The notes below the pieces were generated by a model. That model searched no databases, had not been told where the DNA came from, and was given only the letters and a program-made list of their open reading frames with translations. A DNA stretch of 36,257 nucleotides from Nitrospirales bacterium (GTDB lineage: Bacteria > Nitrospirota > Nitrospiria > Nitrospirales > UBA8639), in assembly GCA_021603905.1 (NCBI GenBank), contig BQIU01000039.1, positions 1-36,257 of the forward strand, in the 5' to 3' direction. The translations under genes and the position numbers were made by a program. How positions within the stretch are numbered: the stretch's first letter is position 1; each line of letters starts with the position of its first letter. Shown here piece after piece: positions 8,790 to 16,559 of the stretch.

Positions 8790-9137
8790 ATGGGAGCTTT
8801 CAAACACCACATCTTTATCTGTATTAATCAACGTCCCAAGGGTGATCCTCGTGGATGCTGCGCAGATACAGGGTCGGTTCAACTCCATGCCTTTTTTAAG
8901 AAGGAAGTTGAACGATTGGGGCTCAAGGGGATTGTCCGTGCTAATAAAGCTGGATGCCTTGACCATTGTGAATATGGACCGAGTATCGTCATTTATCCTG
9001 AAGGCGTCTGGTATTGGGCTGGAACCGAAGCGGATGTGACAGAGATCATGGAGCGCCATATCGTTAAAGGAGAAATCGTTGAACGCTTGCTCATGCCTGG
9101 ACACGATGCACCCAAACAACTCCTCAATCCCCAATGA
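8790..9137 (+). CDS. thioredoxin-fold [2Fe-2S] ferredoxin
   Basis: A 115-residue small electron carrier of the thioredoxin-like [2Fe-2S] ferredoxin family, related to the NuoE C-terminal domain. FICINQRPKGDPRGCCA gives Cys11, Cys23 and Cys24, and AGCLDHCEYGP gives Cys56 and Cys60. This is the usual arrangement of two cysteines about 12 apart followed by a C-x3-C pair. PSIVIYPEGVWYW is also family-typical. There is no signal peptide, so it is cytoplasmic. It heads a plus-strand group with an unknown protein and a second ferredoxin, suggesting a small electron-transfer unit. Confidence 0.9.
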   Translation: MGAFKHHIFICINQRPKGDPRGCCADTGSVQLHAFFKKEVERLGLKGIVRANKAGCLDHCEYGPSIVIYPEGVWYWAGTEADVTEIMERHIVKGEIVERLLMPGHDAPKQLLNPQ

Positions 9138-9206
9138 TCTGACGCTCCGAAATCGATCAATTTTGCCTCCATTCACATGTACCCAAGCATAAAATGAGAG
9201 ACCGTT

Positions 9207-9623
9207 ATGTCAATTGAAGCCAAATGGAAAGCCAATCAAGACAAGGCCGCCTATCTCAAAAAATTCCCAGGCCTCCTCTCCTCGTGGGAACAGACCGTTG
9301 GTCAGACGGTCGAACATGTGGTGCCACTCACATCTGACACCGGCACAGCCATGATTGTGTTTTCCAATGCCACATTCGCGGTCTCTCCTCCAGTAACGAT
9401 CGAACCTCGGGACCTCAAAGCCGGGCTGTCCGCAGGACGTGCGATCTTAGAAGCAAAGCTTCCTGAAGCTTTTGCTGAATATGATCGATTGGCGCTATTG
9501 GACCAAGAAGCCGGACGGAAAGCTCGAATGGAAAATATTCTTGGCGCCATCACGAATAATCTAGAGCAAATACCTGAATTAAAAGATCATATCCGAACCT
9601 TAGTGCAAACCTGGGATTCGTAG
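9207..9623 (+). CDS. hypothetical protein between two ferredoxins
   Basis: A 138-residue soluble protein that I do not recognise. It has no cysteines, signal peptide or membrane segment. The N-terminal part reads MSIEAKWKANQDKAAYLKKF. The centre is beta-rich (TAMIVFSNATFAVSPPVTI) and the C-terminus is helical and charged. It is flanked closely on the same strand by two iron-sulfur carriers, which suggests a partner or regulatory role in the same redox process; this is inference from position only. ATG 9207 follows ATGAGAGACC, which gives a weak ribosome binding site. Confidence 0.7.
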   Translation: MSIEAKWKANQDKAAYLKKFPGLLSSWEQTVGQTVEHVVPLTSDTGTAMIVFSNATFAVSPPVTIEPRDLKAGLSAGRAILEAKLPEAFAEYDRLALLDQEAGRKARMENILGAITNNLEQIPELKDHIRTLVQTWDS

Positions 9624-9683
9624 GTACATCGCATGAATATGTTTGAACTGTTTTCCCAGGGTTTATTTGAAGGAGTCACTCCC

Positions 9684-9911
9684 ATGATGGTAACTAGAGA
9701 TCATCTCGTTCGTCACCCAGACCGTTGTGCCCATAATGCCGTCTGTATTCCCGTATGCCCAACCGGCGCATGGCTTTCCACTCCCCCGTTTAAATTCGAT
9801 TCGTCTCGCTGCTTGGAATCCTGCCGACTCTGCCTTGATGCCTGTCCGACTCAGGCCATCTACACCGTCTTCAGAAAGGGCGAAAAAGTCCTTCTTCCCC
9901 CCCAAGACTAG
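9684..9911 (+). CDS. small dicluster ferredoxin with atypical cysteine motifs
   Basis: A small ferredoxin with two iron-sulfur motifs. Counted from ATG 9684 it has 75 residues. The first motif is CAHNAVCIPVCP, where the second cysteine of the normal CxxCxxCxxxCP is Asn18. The second is CLESCRLCLDACP, with three instead of two residues between its first cysteines. Loss of one ligand in motif I is seen in seven-iron ferredoxins with a [3Fe-4S] cluster. I chose ATG 9684 because AGGAG lies eight bases upstream; an in-frame ATG at 9633 would add 17 residues but has no good ribosome binding site. It is probably co-transcribed with the two genes before it. Confidence 0.82.
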   Translation: MMVTRDHLVRHPDRCAHNAVCIPVCPTGAWLSTPPFKFDSSRCLESCRLCLDACPTQAIYTVFRKGEKVLLPPQD

Positions 9912-10079
9912 ATCCATGGGTTGCTCGCGCCTGTGCCCTGTAGCGCTTACAGCCTTCGTAGCTACTTCGGCGGAGTAGGCCCGGCGCGCAAGCGTGATTC
10001 GTGGCTTGTCGCTCGCAAGAAAAACCAGAACACGCTTTTACGAGATACGATTCACGAGCAACGCGATACGTTCCCCTCA
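9912..10079. repeat. intergenic palindrome-rich, REP-like sequence
   Basis: Between convergent genes lie several short imperfect palindromes. Examples are GTAGCGCTTAC, a CTTCGTAGCTACTTCGGCGG stretch, and related words CGTGATTCGTG and ATTCACGAG on opposite sides of a short AT-rich core. This looks like a degenerate REP-type intergenic element and may serve as a terminator for both genes. A second copy is not evident in this window. Confidence 0.3.
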
Positions 10080-11120
10080 TCACACCACACGTTTCCGCAG
10101 ATAGCCCCAATAGGCGGTTCCAACAGAACCACATCCGCCAGACAATGTCGTCATCGCCATTATTCGATACACTTCCCCACGAGAGACTTTCTGGGAAATA
10201 GCTGGATCAAGGATATGGGGTGAGGTAGATAACTGCTGAAGCGTCCGGAGGCCAATCAAAATTGGCCACATACAAGCCAGCCGCAATCGAACTTCAAGAC
10301 GAGGAATCGCCATCGTATAGCTCCATCCTTGATCTAAGTGCTCAAGAGCGACGGCAATCAATTGCTTGAGAATCGGACGAAGACGCTGAGCATTTCGTTG
10401 ATCGAACAAATCTTCCGGCTGGAGATGCGCTTCATTCAAAAGATGTTGAGGAATATAGCATCGACCAAGACGAAGGTCCTTGGCCACATCTTTCAAAATA
10501 TTGACTAACTGCAATCCTTTCCCATACCGAACTCCTGTAGGAACCATCACCGACGAATCCCAATGGGAAAGGCGAGGAAGATGGGCACACATAATCTTCG
10601 TCCAAAACTCCCCGACACACCCGGCAACAGCATACGTATAATAATCCAATTCTTTTGTCGTTGGCAGTGCCGTCACACGACCACCAGATTGCTGAGGAAA
10701 TTGAACAAGGTCAAATTCCATCCCTTCAATAATTGTTGGGAGCAAGTCAGCAATGCGTTGTTGATCTTCATGTGGCAGGGCTTCATACAACGCGAAACAG
10801 CGAGGAAGCTCTTCAAGTAAGATCCTCTCACTCGGATCCCGCTGCAGCGAGGCAGCCAAGGCTTGGATCGACTGCACGTCGGCTGCGTGGACTGGGCCAT
10901 GTCGGAACTGCGCCTTGAATTGCTGCAGACAACGAAGTCTGGCCTCCTGATTGAGTTCGCCCGTATCCGCAATCGTATCAGCCGCTCGAGCAAACAAATA
11001 CGCAAGACCAACTTGCGAACGAACAGCAGTAGGCAGCACAGCCAGCGTGAGATAAAAAGATCGAGAGACACGCTTGAGAATGGTCTGGAAGAGATAGGTG
11101 TCTGCTTGTGACGAATCCAT
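10080..11120 (-). CDS. squalene/phytoene synthase family protein
   Basis: A 346-residue trans-isoprenyl diphosphate synthase of the head-to-head type. It would join two farnesyl diphosphates (squalene, for hopanoids) or two geranylgeranyl diphosphates (phytoene). The two Asp-rich substrate-Mg sites are present: DTIAD at 48-52 after RSQVGLAYLFARAA, and DVAKDLRLGRCYIP in the C-terminal half. SRSFYLTLAVLP at the start and GMEFDLVQF in the middle fit the family and lean towards squalene synthase. No desaturase or cyclase is nearby, so the product is not settled. It lies 11 bases downstream of the cupredoxin gene on the same strand. Confidence 0.88.
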   Translation of the reverse strand: MDSSQADTYLFQTILKRVSRSFYLTLAVLPTAVRSQVGLAYLFARAADTIADTGELNQEARLRCLQQFKAQFRHGPVHAADVQSIQALAASLQRDPSERILLEELPRCFALYEALPHEDQQRIADLLPTIIEGMEFDLVQFPQQSGGRVTALPTTKELDYYTYAVAGCVGEFWTKIMCAHLPRLSHWDSSVMVPTGVRYGKGLQLVNILKDVAKDLRLGRCYIPQHLLNEAHLQPEDLFDQRNAQRLRPILKQLIAVALEHLDQGWSYTMAIPRLEVRLRLACMWPILIGLRTLQQLSTSPHILDPAISQKVSRGEVYRIMAMTTLSGGCGSVGTAYWGYLRKRVV

Positions 11121-11131
11121 CTGGAGGAAAA

Positions 11132-11581
11132 TCAGCGAACGGTGAGCATGCCTTCCATGCCTTCTTCACGATGGTCAGGGAAAAAGAGCAGCTGTTTATT
11201 ACAGTAAAAAACATGAGGCCCACTCTGAGTTGGAGTGAACTGAATCGTGGCCTGCTCTCCACTATCAACATTGGCCTCAATCAGGCGAGTACCATCAGGT
11301 GAATCCAACAGAAAGTTGTGCGGAACAAGAAACGACTCATTCTTCAGCAGAAATTCAATAGGTTGCCCAACTTCAGCGATCAACGTATGCGGTGTAAACG
11401 TATAACTCTCCATGGTAATCGTGATGAATTGCGCTCCTGTCCCAGACATATCCGTCCCCCCGGTTTCATCAGCCCACACATCCTCTTGCCCCAGGAGGAG
11501 TCCATTGAGCATGACACACACCACGAATACAATCTCATGAAGCCGGGGCCATGGGAAATATTTCACGAATCCATCTTTCAA
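11132..11581 (-). CDS. cupredoxin-domain protein with N-terminal signal
   Basis: A 149-residue exported copper protein. A hydrophobic signal or anchor lies at about residues 16-32. It is followed by a plastocyanin-like beta domain with a complete type 1 copper set: His88 in VPHNF, Cys127 in VFYCNK, His137 in PDHREE and Met142 in EGMEG. The domain probably lies in the periplasm and carries electrons, or it may bind copper. It resembles the cupredoxin-1 type that often sits near respiratory oxidases. It precedes the squalene synthase gene by 11 bases, so the two may be co-transcribed, though no functional link is evident. Confidence 0.85.
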   Translation of the reverse strand: MKDGFVKYFPWPRLHEIVFVVCVMLNGLLLGQEDVWADETGGTDMSGTGAQFITITMESYTFTPHTLIAEVGQPIEFLLKNESFLVPHNFLLDSPDGTRLIEANVDSGEQATIQFTPTQSGPHVFYCNKQLLFFPDHREEGMEGMLTVR

Positions 11582-11667
11582 GAAAATTGGGGATATTCAA
11601 ATTTATAGAAACACAGTATAATACCTGCAAGAGGAGTGAGAATCACCTATTTTTGCCAGATTCCCTC

Positions 11668-11695
11668 TTGACTTGTCAGAAAAAATTATTATCTT
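11668..11695 (+). promoter_or_regulatory. candidate promoter for htpX
   Basis: TTGACT at 11668-11673 and TATCTT at 11690-11695 are separated by 16 bases, about 100 bases before the htpX start. A second candidate -10, TATAAT at 11617-11622, has only a weak -35. Either could drive htpX. Confidence 0.4.
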
Positions 11696-11795
11696 TCAAC
11701 TAGATAGTGCATTTCATTGCAGAGATTCGAGTCACGTTCGATAAGATTCACTATCAAGGCGTATCAGCAAGTATTTCTATAAAGGGGGAGATTCG

Positions 11796-12680
11796 ATGAA
11801 AAATCTGAAAGGTATAGGATTGTTGCTCCTCGCCAACATCCTAATTTTTGTCACGCTATCTATTACATTCACGGTGTTGTCTGAATTTATCCTTCCAGCG
11901 TTTGGAATTGACATCCGTGGATCAATTGGACAGCAGGATTTGCTGTGGGCGTTTGTCTTTGGTTTTGGCGGCGCCTTCATCAGTTTGGCATTCTCTAAAC
12001 AAATGGCCAAAAGCATGATGAACTGCCAGCAAATTACCCAACCACGCACACAAGCGGAGATGCTGGTCTTTGATACCGTTCGAAAAATTTCAACACGCTT
12101 AGATGTCAAAATGCCAGAAGTGTACGTGTATGAAGGAGAAGATCCTAACGCTTTTGCAACCGGGCCATCCAAAAACAATTCGATGGTGGCTGTCTCAACC
12201 GGCTTGCTCAACAACCTCAATGAGAATGAAGTCCGGGCTGTGCTTGCACACGAAATGGGACATGTCTATAACGGTGATATGTTTACTACCACGATCTTAG
12301 CCGGCCTCATGAACACCTTCGTCTATTTCATTAGCCGTTGGGTGTATCGGCAAGTCGCGGAACGGAACCCCATGCTCGGCTTTGGAGTCTATATTTTCTT
12401 ACAAATTGTCTTATCGTTCTTGGCCATGATTCCGATTAGCTGGTGGTCACGTCGACGAGAATTTGTCGCCGATCGCTTTGCCGCCAATACCGTCGGCAAA
12501 GAACATATGATTTCCGCCCTGCAATCCATTGATCGTTGGGTCAAAGGCGTCCAATATCAGTATAGTACTGAAGACGCACTTGCCACGATGAAGATCTCGG
12601 GACAAACCAGAAGCATGATGCAAATGTTTGCCACGCACCCGCCAATCGAAGCACGGGTGGCCGCTTTGCAACGCTTATAA
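11796..12680 (+). CDS. htpX: HtpX membrane zinc metalloprotease (M48)
   Basis: HtpX is an inner-membrane protease for quality control of membrane proteins. The product has 294 residues, as usual. Two membrane segments lie at about 7-35 and 48-66. The zinc site is AHEMGH with His152, Glu153 and His156, and the third ligand Glu lies in RRREFVADRFAA. Two more hydrophobic stretches lie between. ATHPPIEARVAAL at the C-terminus is family-typical. The start ATG follows GGGGGAG at good spacing. A strong terminator lies 27 bases downstream, so it is probably monocistronic. In other bacteria htpX responds to envelope stress; no such regulator site is recognised here. Confidence 0.95.
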   Translation: MKNLKGIGLLLLANILIFVTLSITFTVLSEFILPAFGIDIRGSIGQQDLLWAFVFGFGGAFISLAFSKQMAKSMMNCQQITQPRTQAEMLVFDTVRKISTRLDVKMPEVYVYEGEDPNAFATGPSKNNSMVAVSTGLLNNLNENEVRAVLAHEMGHVYNGDMFTTTILAGLMNTFVYFISRWVYRQVAERNPMLGFGVYIFLQIVLSFLAMIPISWWSRRREFVADRFAANTVGKEHMISALQSIDRWVKGVQYQYSTEDALATMKISGQTRSMMQMFATHPPIEARVAALQRL

Positions 12681-12706
12681 TTTTTGAAAATAGCGTACTG
12701 TTCTTC

Positions 12707-12741
12707 GAAAAAGAGGCTCGGCGTTAGCGAGCCTCTTTTTC
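12707..12741 (+). terminator. intrinsic terminator of htpX
   Basis: A 14-base-pair perfect stem pairs GAAAAAGAGGCTCG with CGAGCCTCTTTTTC around the 7-base loop gcgttag. The U-rich side of the stem forms the tail. It lies just after the htpX stop and before the methyltransferase start, which argues against longer N-terminal versions of that protein. Confidence 0.85.
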
Positions 12742-12794
12742 ATTTCCAACTATTTCTTGCTCCCTTTGGGCAAGTGCGTGAAGGAGATTACAGC

Positions 12795-13484
12795 ATGCTG
12801 TACTCTAGCGGTATAAGATTCAAACCTCGTGTACTTCAACGACTATTTGTTGCCAGTTTCTTGATCTGTCTCTATGCCTCCTTGTCGGCCTGTGCCCATG
12901 GTCCATGGGACATAGACTCTTATATTCAAGCCCTAGAACGGGCCGAACGCGCTGAATACCAAAAACCCGATGAAGTACTTTCAACTCTCAATATCAAACC
13001 AGGAATAGCCATCGCTGACATCGGCGCGGGGTCAGGTTATTTCACACGACGTTTTGCTCAAGAGGTTGGAGAGGCCGGAAAGGTTTTTGCAATAGATGTC
13101 GAACAAAAGATGCTGGACTACAACCAAAAGGAAATTAATAAACTAGGGCTTTCAAATAGAACTGAATTTATTCTCACACAACCAGGGGATCCATCATTAC
13201 AAGATCATTCCGTGGACCTAATCTTCTTTTGCAATGCCTATCATCACTTGGAAAACCACTCAGCCTATCTCACAAAAGCCAAATCTGCTCTCAAGACTAA
13301 CGGCCGAATCGTCATTATCGATTTTTATCACGATGAACGATCCGGCAAACTCAGCTTCCCTAAACACCATCTGGTTCCCAAAGAGCAGGTCATTGAACAC
13401 ATGAAACAAGCCGGTCTCATTCTCTCCAAAGAACACACCTTCCTTCCACGTCAATACTTCCTCGAGTTCGTGCCCGACAACTAA
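12795..13484 (+). CDS. class I SAM-dependent methyltransferase with lipoprotein-type signal
   Basis: A 229-residue protein. The start is set by AAGGAG nine bases before ATG 12795; the frame is open further upstream but crosses the htpX terminator. The N-terminus is basic, then hydrophobic, and ends in a lipobox-like LSAC, as in an exported lipoprotein. A Rossmann methyltransferase domain follows, with motif I IADIGAGSGYFTRRFA, acidic VFAIDVE at the end of beta 2, VDLIFFCNAYHHLEN, and RIVIIDFYHDE. SAM is not known in the periplasm, so the combination is puzzling; the segment might instead be a membrane anchor. Substrate unknown. Confidence 0.85.
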   Translation: MLYSSGIRFKPRVLQRLFVASFLICLYASLSACAHGPWDIDSYIQALERAERAEYQKPDEVLSTLNIKPGIAIADIGAGSGYFTRRFAQEVGEAGKVFAIDVEQKMLDYNQKEINKLGLSNRTEFILTQPGDPSLQDHSVDLIFFCNAYHHLENHSAYLTKAKSALKTNGRIVIIDFYHDERSGKLSFPKHHLVPKEQVIEHMKQAGLILSKEHTFLPRQYFLEFVPDN

Positions 13485-13728
13485 ATACGGCGTGGTAGCC
13501 AGCAAAGTATATCGGAAAATCACCCTCACGTTTGAGTCCTGCGTTTGCACTGCGCGGAATGGTCCGTGCAGCAACGTGAATGATCTGTCTATTTAATGGA
13601 GATTCTCTCAAACACTTATATCTCTACGGGACTTTCAGACTCTAAGTTTCGTGCGGATCATGTGCATCAAGCCTCACCTCTTTAAAACGACATAATCACG
13701 GGCTCAACAGCGGCGGCGTCAAGGAGCG
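13485..13728. other. non-coding left part of a gene-poor island
   Basis: No supported gene. An imperfect inverted repeat around 13540-13580 (TTTGCACTGCG facing GTGCAGCAACG) is the only visible structure. I see no transposase, integrase or tRNA at this border. Confidence 0.35.
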
Positions 13729-14355
13729 TTACCCTATATCGGTTCGTTGGGCGCCTCTCATAGGAAGCTTCCGTGATTCCAGTGGGACCTTTCCTTGATA
13801 AACACGCACCTCACTGATCGGGACGCGGACACTACGCAGGATCCCGTCTACGAACTCCTGACATTGTGCTCCCGGAGGCAAGACCTCTGATGGGCGCTCG
13901 ACGCCGTCCTTTACGATGCAGATCTTGATCTCATCGTCCTCATCTCGACCTGCTCCTGCGCGAACTACTGTAGGGTGGCCGATGCTCTCTCTCGGCCCTT
14001 TGTCCCAACCACGGGCATCATCATCCTTGATCCAAGGGGGAGCAGGTCGATTCACATGCTTATAGATGTCAATTATCGCGCTGCGCCCAACATCGATCCC
14101 CTCGTCTGCTACAGTAGCTTCGGGAAAAAGATCAACCTCTTTAACGAATCAATGCATATAGTCTTTTCTACTCTCAAGGAGCATGGCGACTCTCTGCCAA
14201 TTTCCCGACCCCCAGTTCAATTTAGGAAGGTTCATTTGTTTTATCGCCTCATTAAGGCGTTTCTTGAAGCTGTATGAGATGGAGTCATCTCCTGTTGCAT
14301 CCTGGCAAGTAACTTTCAAGTGCAGTCCACACAGACATGACGCACCAGCGAACAT
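13729..14355 (-). pseudogene. unrecognised gene interrupted by one in-frame TGA
   Basis: Two minus-strand frames, 14149-14355 and 13729-14148, are in the same frame and are separated only by a TGA at 14149-14151. Read through, they give about 208 residues. Before the stop is LLESRKDYMH and after it FVKEVDLFPEATVADEGIDV. Protein-like composition continues on both sides, which suggests a TGG (Trp) codon mutated to TGA. No domain is recognised; APPWIKDDDARGW and EIKICIVKDG are the most distinctive stretches. There is no clear ribosome binding site at ATG 14355. The region is otherwise gene-free, so this is likely a decaying acquired gene. Recoding of TGA is possible but unsupported. Confidence 0.5.
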
Positions 14356-14375
14356 AAGTACCCCGATCCGATGTG

Positions 14376-14410
14376 TTGCACGCCTGACGAGCTAAGGCTC
14401 TGGCGTGCAA
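14376..14410. repeat. strong hairpin upstream of the interrupted gene
   Basis: TTGCACGCC (14376-14384) pairs with GGCGTGCAA (14402-14410). Inside, GAGC (14389-14392) pairs with GCTC (14397-14400) around a TAAG loop, with an asymmetric bulge between the stems. There is no T-run on either side, so it is not a standard terminator. It could be an attachment-type or regulatory structure. It marks the right side of the gene-poor island. Confidence 0.5.
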
Positions 14411-14582
14411 AGCGTCAGTCCACACATGCTAGTGAGGCGTCGTGACAATCTTAGAGAATTGAGTCATCTGTGGAAGCCTCCATGTAATGGCAGAGGAGGA
14501 GCATTTCCCCGTGAATTCCAGCTCATTAGAAGGGATGAGAAACTTACAGCACTAAGAGGAAGTGGCTTTCGCCCCGGTCTTG
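14411..14582. other. non-coding segment between the hairpin and the pal stop
   Basis: No supported gene. A long plus-strand frame crosses this segment into pal, but its second half is antisense to pal and I treat it as a shadow. Confidence 0.35.
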
Positions 14583-15308
14583 CTACTCAAACACAAAGTG
14601 ACTTCGACGATTATGCTGCCAACATGTCAACGAATGTTGGGAACAAAATGGTTTCGTTTTGCCATAACTCAACACATCCATATTTTCAGGCGGAACGCCA
14701 AGATCTGCCAAATAGTCTTTCACTGCTTGCGCTCGTCGCACGCCAAGAGCCAAATTATACTCTTCGGTTCCACGCTCATCGCAATGACCTTGAATAATGA
14801 GCTTTTTATTCGGATAATGACCCAAAAGTATCTTCGCATTGGTTTGCAATGCAATCAGATCGTCAGCCCTGAGTGTGTATTGGTCATAGTCAAAAAAGAC
14901 ATCCGATAATGTATATGGAATGTCCTCTAGATCATCAGGTTTGGCTAATTCAGAAATCGGCACGGATTCTAGGATACTGGCCATAGGTTCTTCCTGTGTG
15001 GCCTCACCAGATGAGTCATAGACATCATTGGTATTCCCGGGCTCAACTGGTTGAATAGTCTGCGGCTGACCGTCTGGTTGTCGAGACCGTTCAGTCTCTG
15101 GCGTTGGAACTGGTAAAATAGGAAGAGGAGCCTCGATAGATGTTTCCTCAAGCTGAGCAATGGTCGTTTCATTATCTGGCGACAGACTATTCACGCGGGT
15201 GTGCTGCCGTGAACTACACCCTGTCATGAGAACCAACAGACTCAAGACGAGCAGCCCTAGACGGATGCGCGATGTCATTTCAGATCGATTTCCCGCACAA
15301 TGAACCAT
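14583..15308 (-). CDS. pal: Pal-like peptidoglycan-associated OmpA-domain lipoprotein
   Basis: An outer-membrane lipoprotein that binds peptidoglycan through an OmpA domain, as in the Tol-Pal envelope system. It has 241 residues. The signal peptide ends in lipobox LMTGC (Cys31), followed by a Ser/Pro/Glu-rich linker to about residue 120. The OmpA domain shows VFFDYDQYTLRADD, LIIQGHCDERGTEEYNLALG, RRAQAVKDYLADLG and a final NRRSHFVFE. The domain includes the usual Asp and Arg that contact diaminopimelate. An in-frame ATG ten codons later would also leave a full signal peptide. No tol genes are in the window, and the neighbouring gene-poor island begins right after its stop. Confidence 0.9.
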   Translation of the reverse strand: MVHCAGNRSEMTSRIRLGLLVLSLLVLMTGCSSRQHTRVNSLSPDNETTIAQLEETSIEAPLPILPVPTPETERSRQPDGQPQTIQPVEPGNTNDVYDSSGEATQEEPMASILESVPISELAKPDDLEDIPYTLSDVFFDYDQYTLRADDLIALQTNAKILLGHYPNKKLIIQGHCDERGTEEYNLALGVRRAQAVKDYLADLGVPPENMDVLSYGKTKPFCSQHSLTCWQHNRRSHFVFE

Positions 15309-15599
15309 GACGCTCTCTCTATCATAAAACTAATAAATTGTCTTCATTTCGCACATGAAAGATCATGGTTGAGGCCTATTCCAATCAGTCATCAATGGCT
15401 TGACACGTTCTTTTTCACTTTATCATACTGAAGTGTCAATTCGTATCAAATTTATACCCAACATCGTTTCCTTCAAGGAAGACTTGACGGTATTTTGAGA
15501 AGGCCGTTATGATCCATTCATTCCTCCTTCCATGTAACAGACACGAACAGCGTTAGCCCTTACCAAGAATTCACACACCAAGGCCCGTTGTTATCGATT

Positions 15600-16559
15600 A
15601 TGATTGAAGTTCAGCACGTCACAAAACGATATGGCCCGCTCACAGCCATTCAGGATATTTCATTTTCCGTTGCCAAAGGGGAAATTGTGGCGTTTCTTGG
15701 CCCAAATGGAGCTGGCAAAACGACGACCATGCGCATTTTGACGGGCTATATGCCAGCCACAAACGGCTCGGTCCGTGTCGCAGACTTTGACTGCCATGAA
15801 TCGCCACTGGAAGTGAAACGACGGATTGGATATCTCCCAGAACATCCCCCATTGTATCTTGAATTAACGGTTCGTGAATATCTGACCTTCGTTGGACGTA
15901 TGAAAGGTGTTGAGATGGGACAGGTCGTTCAACGGATGGAGCGAGTCATCGAACAAACTGGCCTAGGTGAAGTCAAGAAACGTGTCATTGGGAATTTATC
16001 GCGAGGATACCGCCAACGGGTCGGCTTAGCGCAGGCACTCATCCACGATCCCCCTGTACTGATCCTTGATGAGCCGACTGTCGGACTTGACCCCAATCAA
16101 ATCATCGAAATTCGTGACCTCATTAAAAGCCTGCGAGGCTCCCATACCATTATCCTGAGCACACACATTCTGCCAGAAGCCACGGCACTGTGCGAACGTG
16201 TGATTATTATTCATCGGGGAAAAATTGTCGCCATTGATACTCAAGAACAACTCGCCACTCGTCTTCGCCGATCAGAAAAACTTCGAGTTACCGTTAAAAC
16301 AGAACTGCCTGACATGGAAGACCAGCTACGAACGGTTCGAGGGGTCATCAATGTCTCTGCCGGGGAATCAGTTAACACCTATCTGATTGAGGCAGAACTC
16401 GGACACGACATTCGAGAAGCCATAACTGAATTTGTCATGACCCATCAGTTAGGTCTTCTTGAACTCGCCGTTGTCTCCATGACTCTTGAAGATGTCTTTA
16501 TTCAACTCACGAAGCAGGATACATCGCCCCCTCATGCAGGAAACGACCAATCACCATGA
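15600..16559 (+). CDS. ABC transporter ATP-binding protein (GldA-like)
   Basis: ATPase subunit of an ABC-2 type export system, 319 residues. Walker A is GPNGAGKTT, the signature is LSRGYRQRVGLAQAL (LSRGY in place of LSGGQ), Walker B is VLILDEPTVGLDP and the switch His is in STHIL. The Q-loop region reads GYLPEHPPLY, typical of GldA/CcmA/NatA-like subunits. A C-terminal extension of about 90 residues ends in the usual LEDVFIQLT. I prefer ATG 15600 (MIEVQHVTKRYG); a TTG at 15588 is in frame. Its TGA overlaps the next ATG, so it is coupled to the permease. Gliding-motility genes are absent, so the substrate is unknown. Confidence 0.9.
   Translation: MIEVQHVTKRYGPLTAIQDISFSVAKGEIVAFLGPNGAGKTTTMRILTGYMPATNGSVRVADFDCHESPLEVKRRIGYLPEHPPLYLELTVREYLTFVGRMKGVEMGQVVQRMERVIEQTGLGEVKKRVIGNLSRGYRQRVGLAQALIHDPPVLILDEPTVGLDPNQIIEIRDLIKSLRGSHTIILSTHILPEATALCERVIIIHRGKIVAIDTQEQLATRLRRSEKLRVTVKTELPDMEDQLRTVRGVINVSAGESVNTYLIEAELGHDIREAITEFVMTHQLGLLELAVVSMTLEDVFIQLTKQDTSPPHAGNDQSP

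Noticed and set aside
9633..9683. A 17-residue N-terminal extension of the atypical ferredoxin
   Set aside because: The upstream ATG lacks a ribosome binding site, while AGGAG precedes ATG 9684 at ideal spacing; kept only as an alternative.
12684..12794. A 37-residue N-terminal extension of the methyltransferase
   Set aside because: It would translate through the htpX terminator hairpin, and ATG 12795 has a strong ribosome binding site followed by a signal peptide.
13485..14582. Integron cassette with attC site
   Set aside because: Hairpins exist, but the RYYYAAC/GTTRRRY core pairs are not found together, and there is no integrase in the window.
14405..14797. A 130-residue plus-strand ORF
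   Set aside because: More than half is antisense to the well-supported pal gene; no domain or good start signal.
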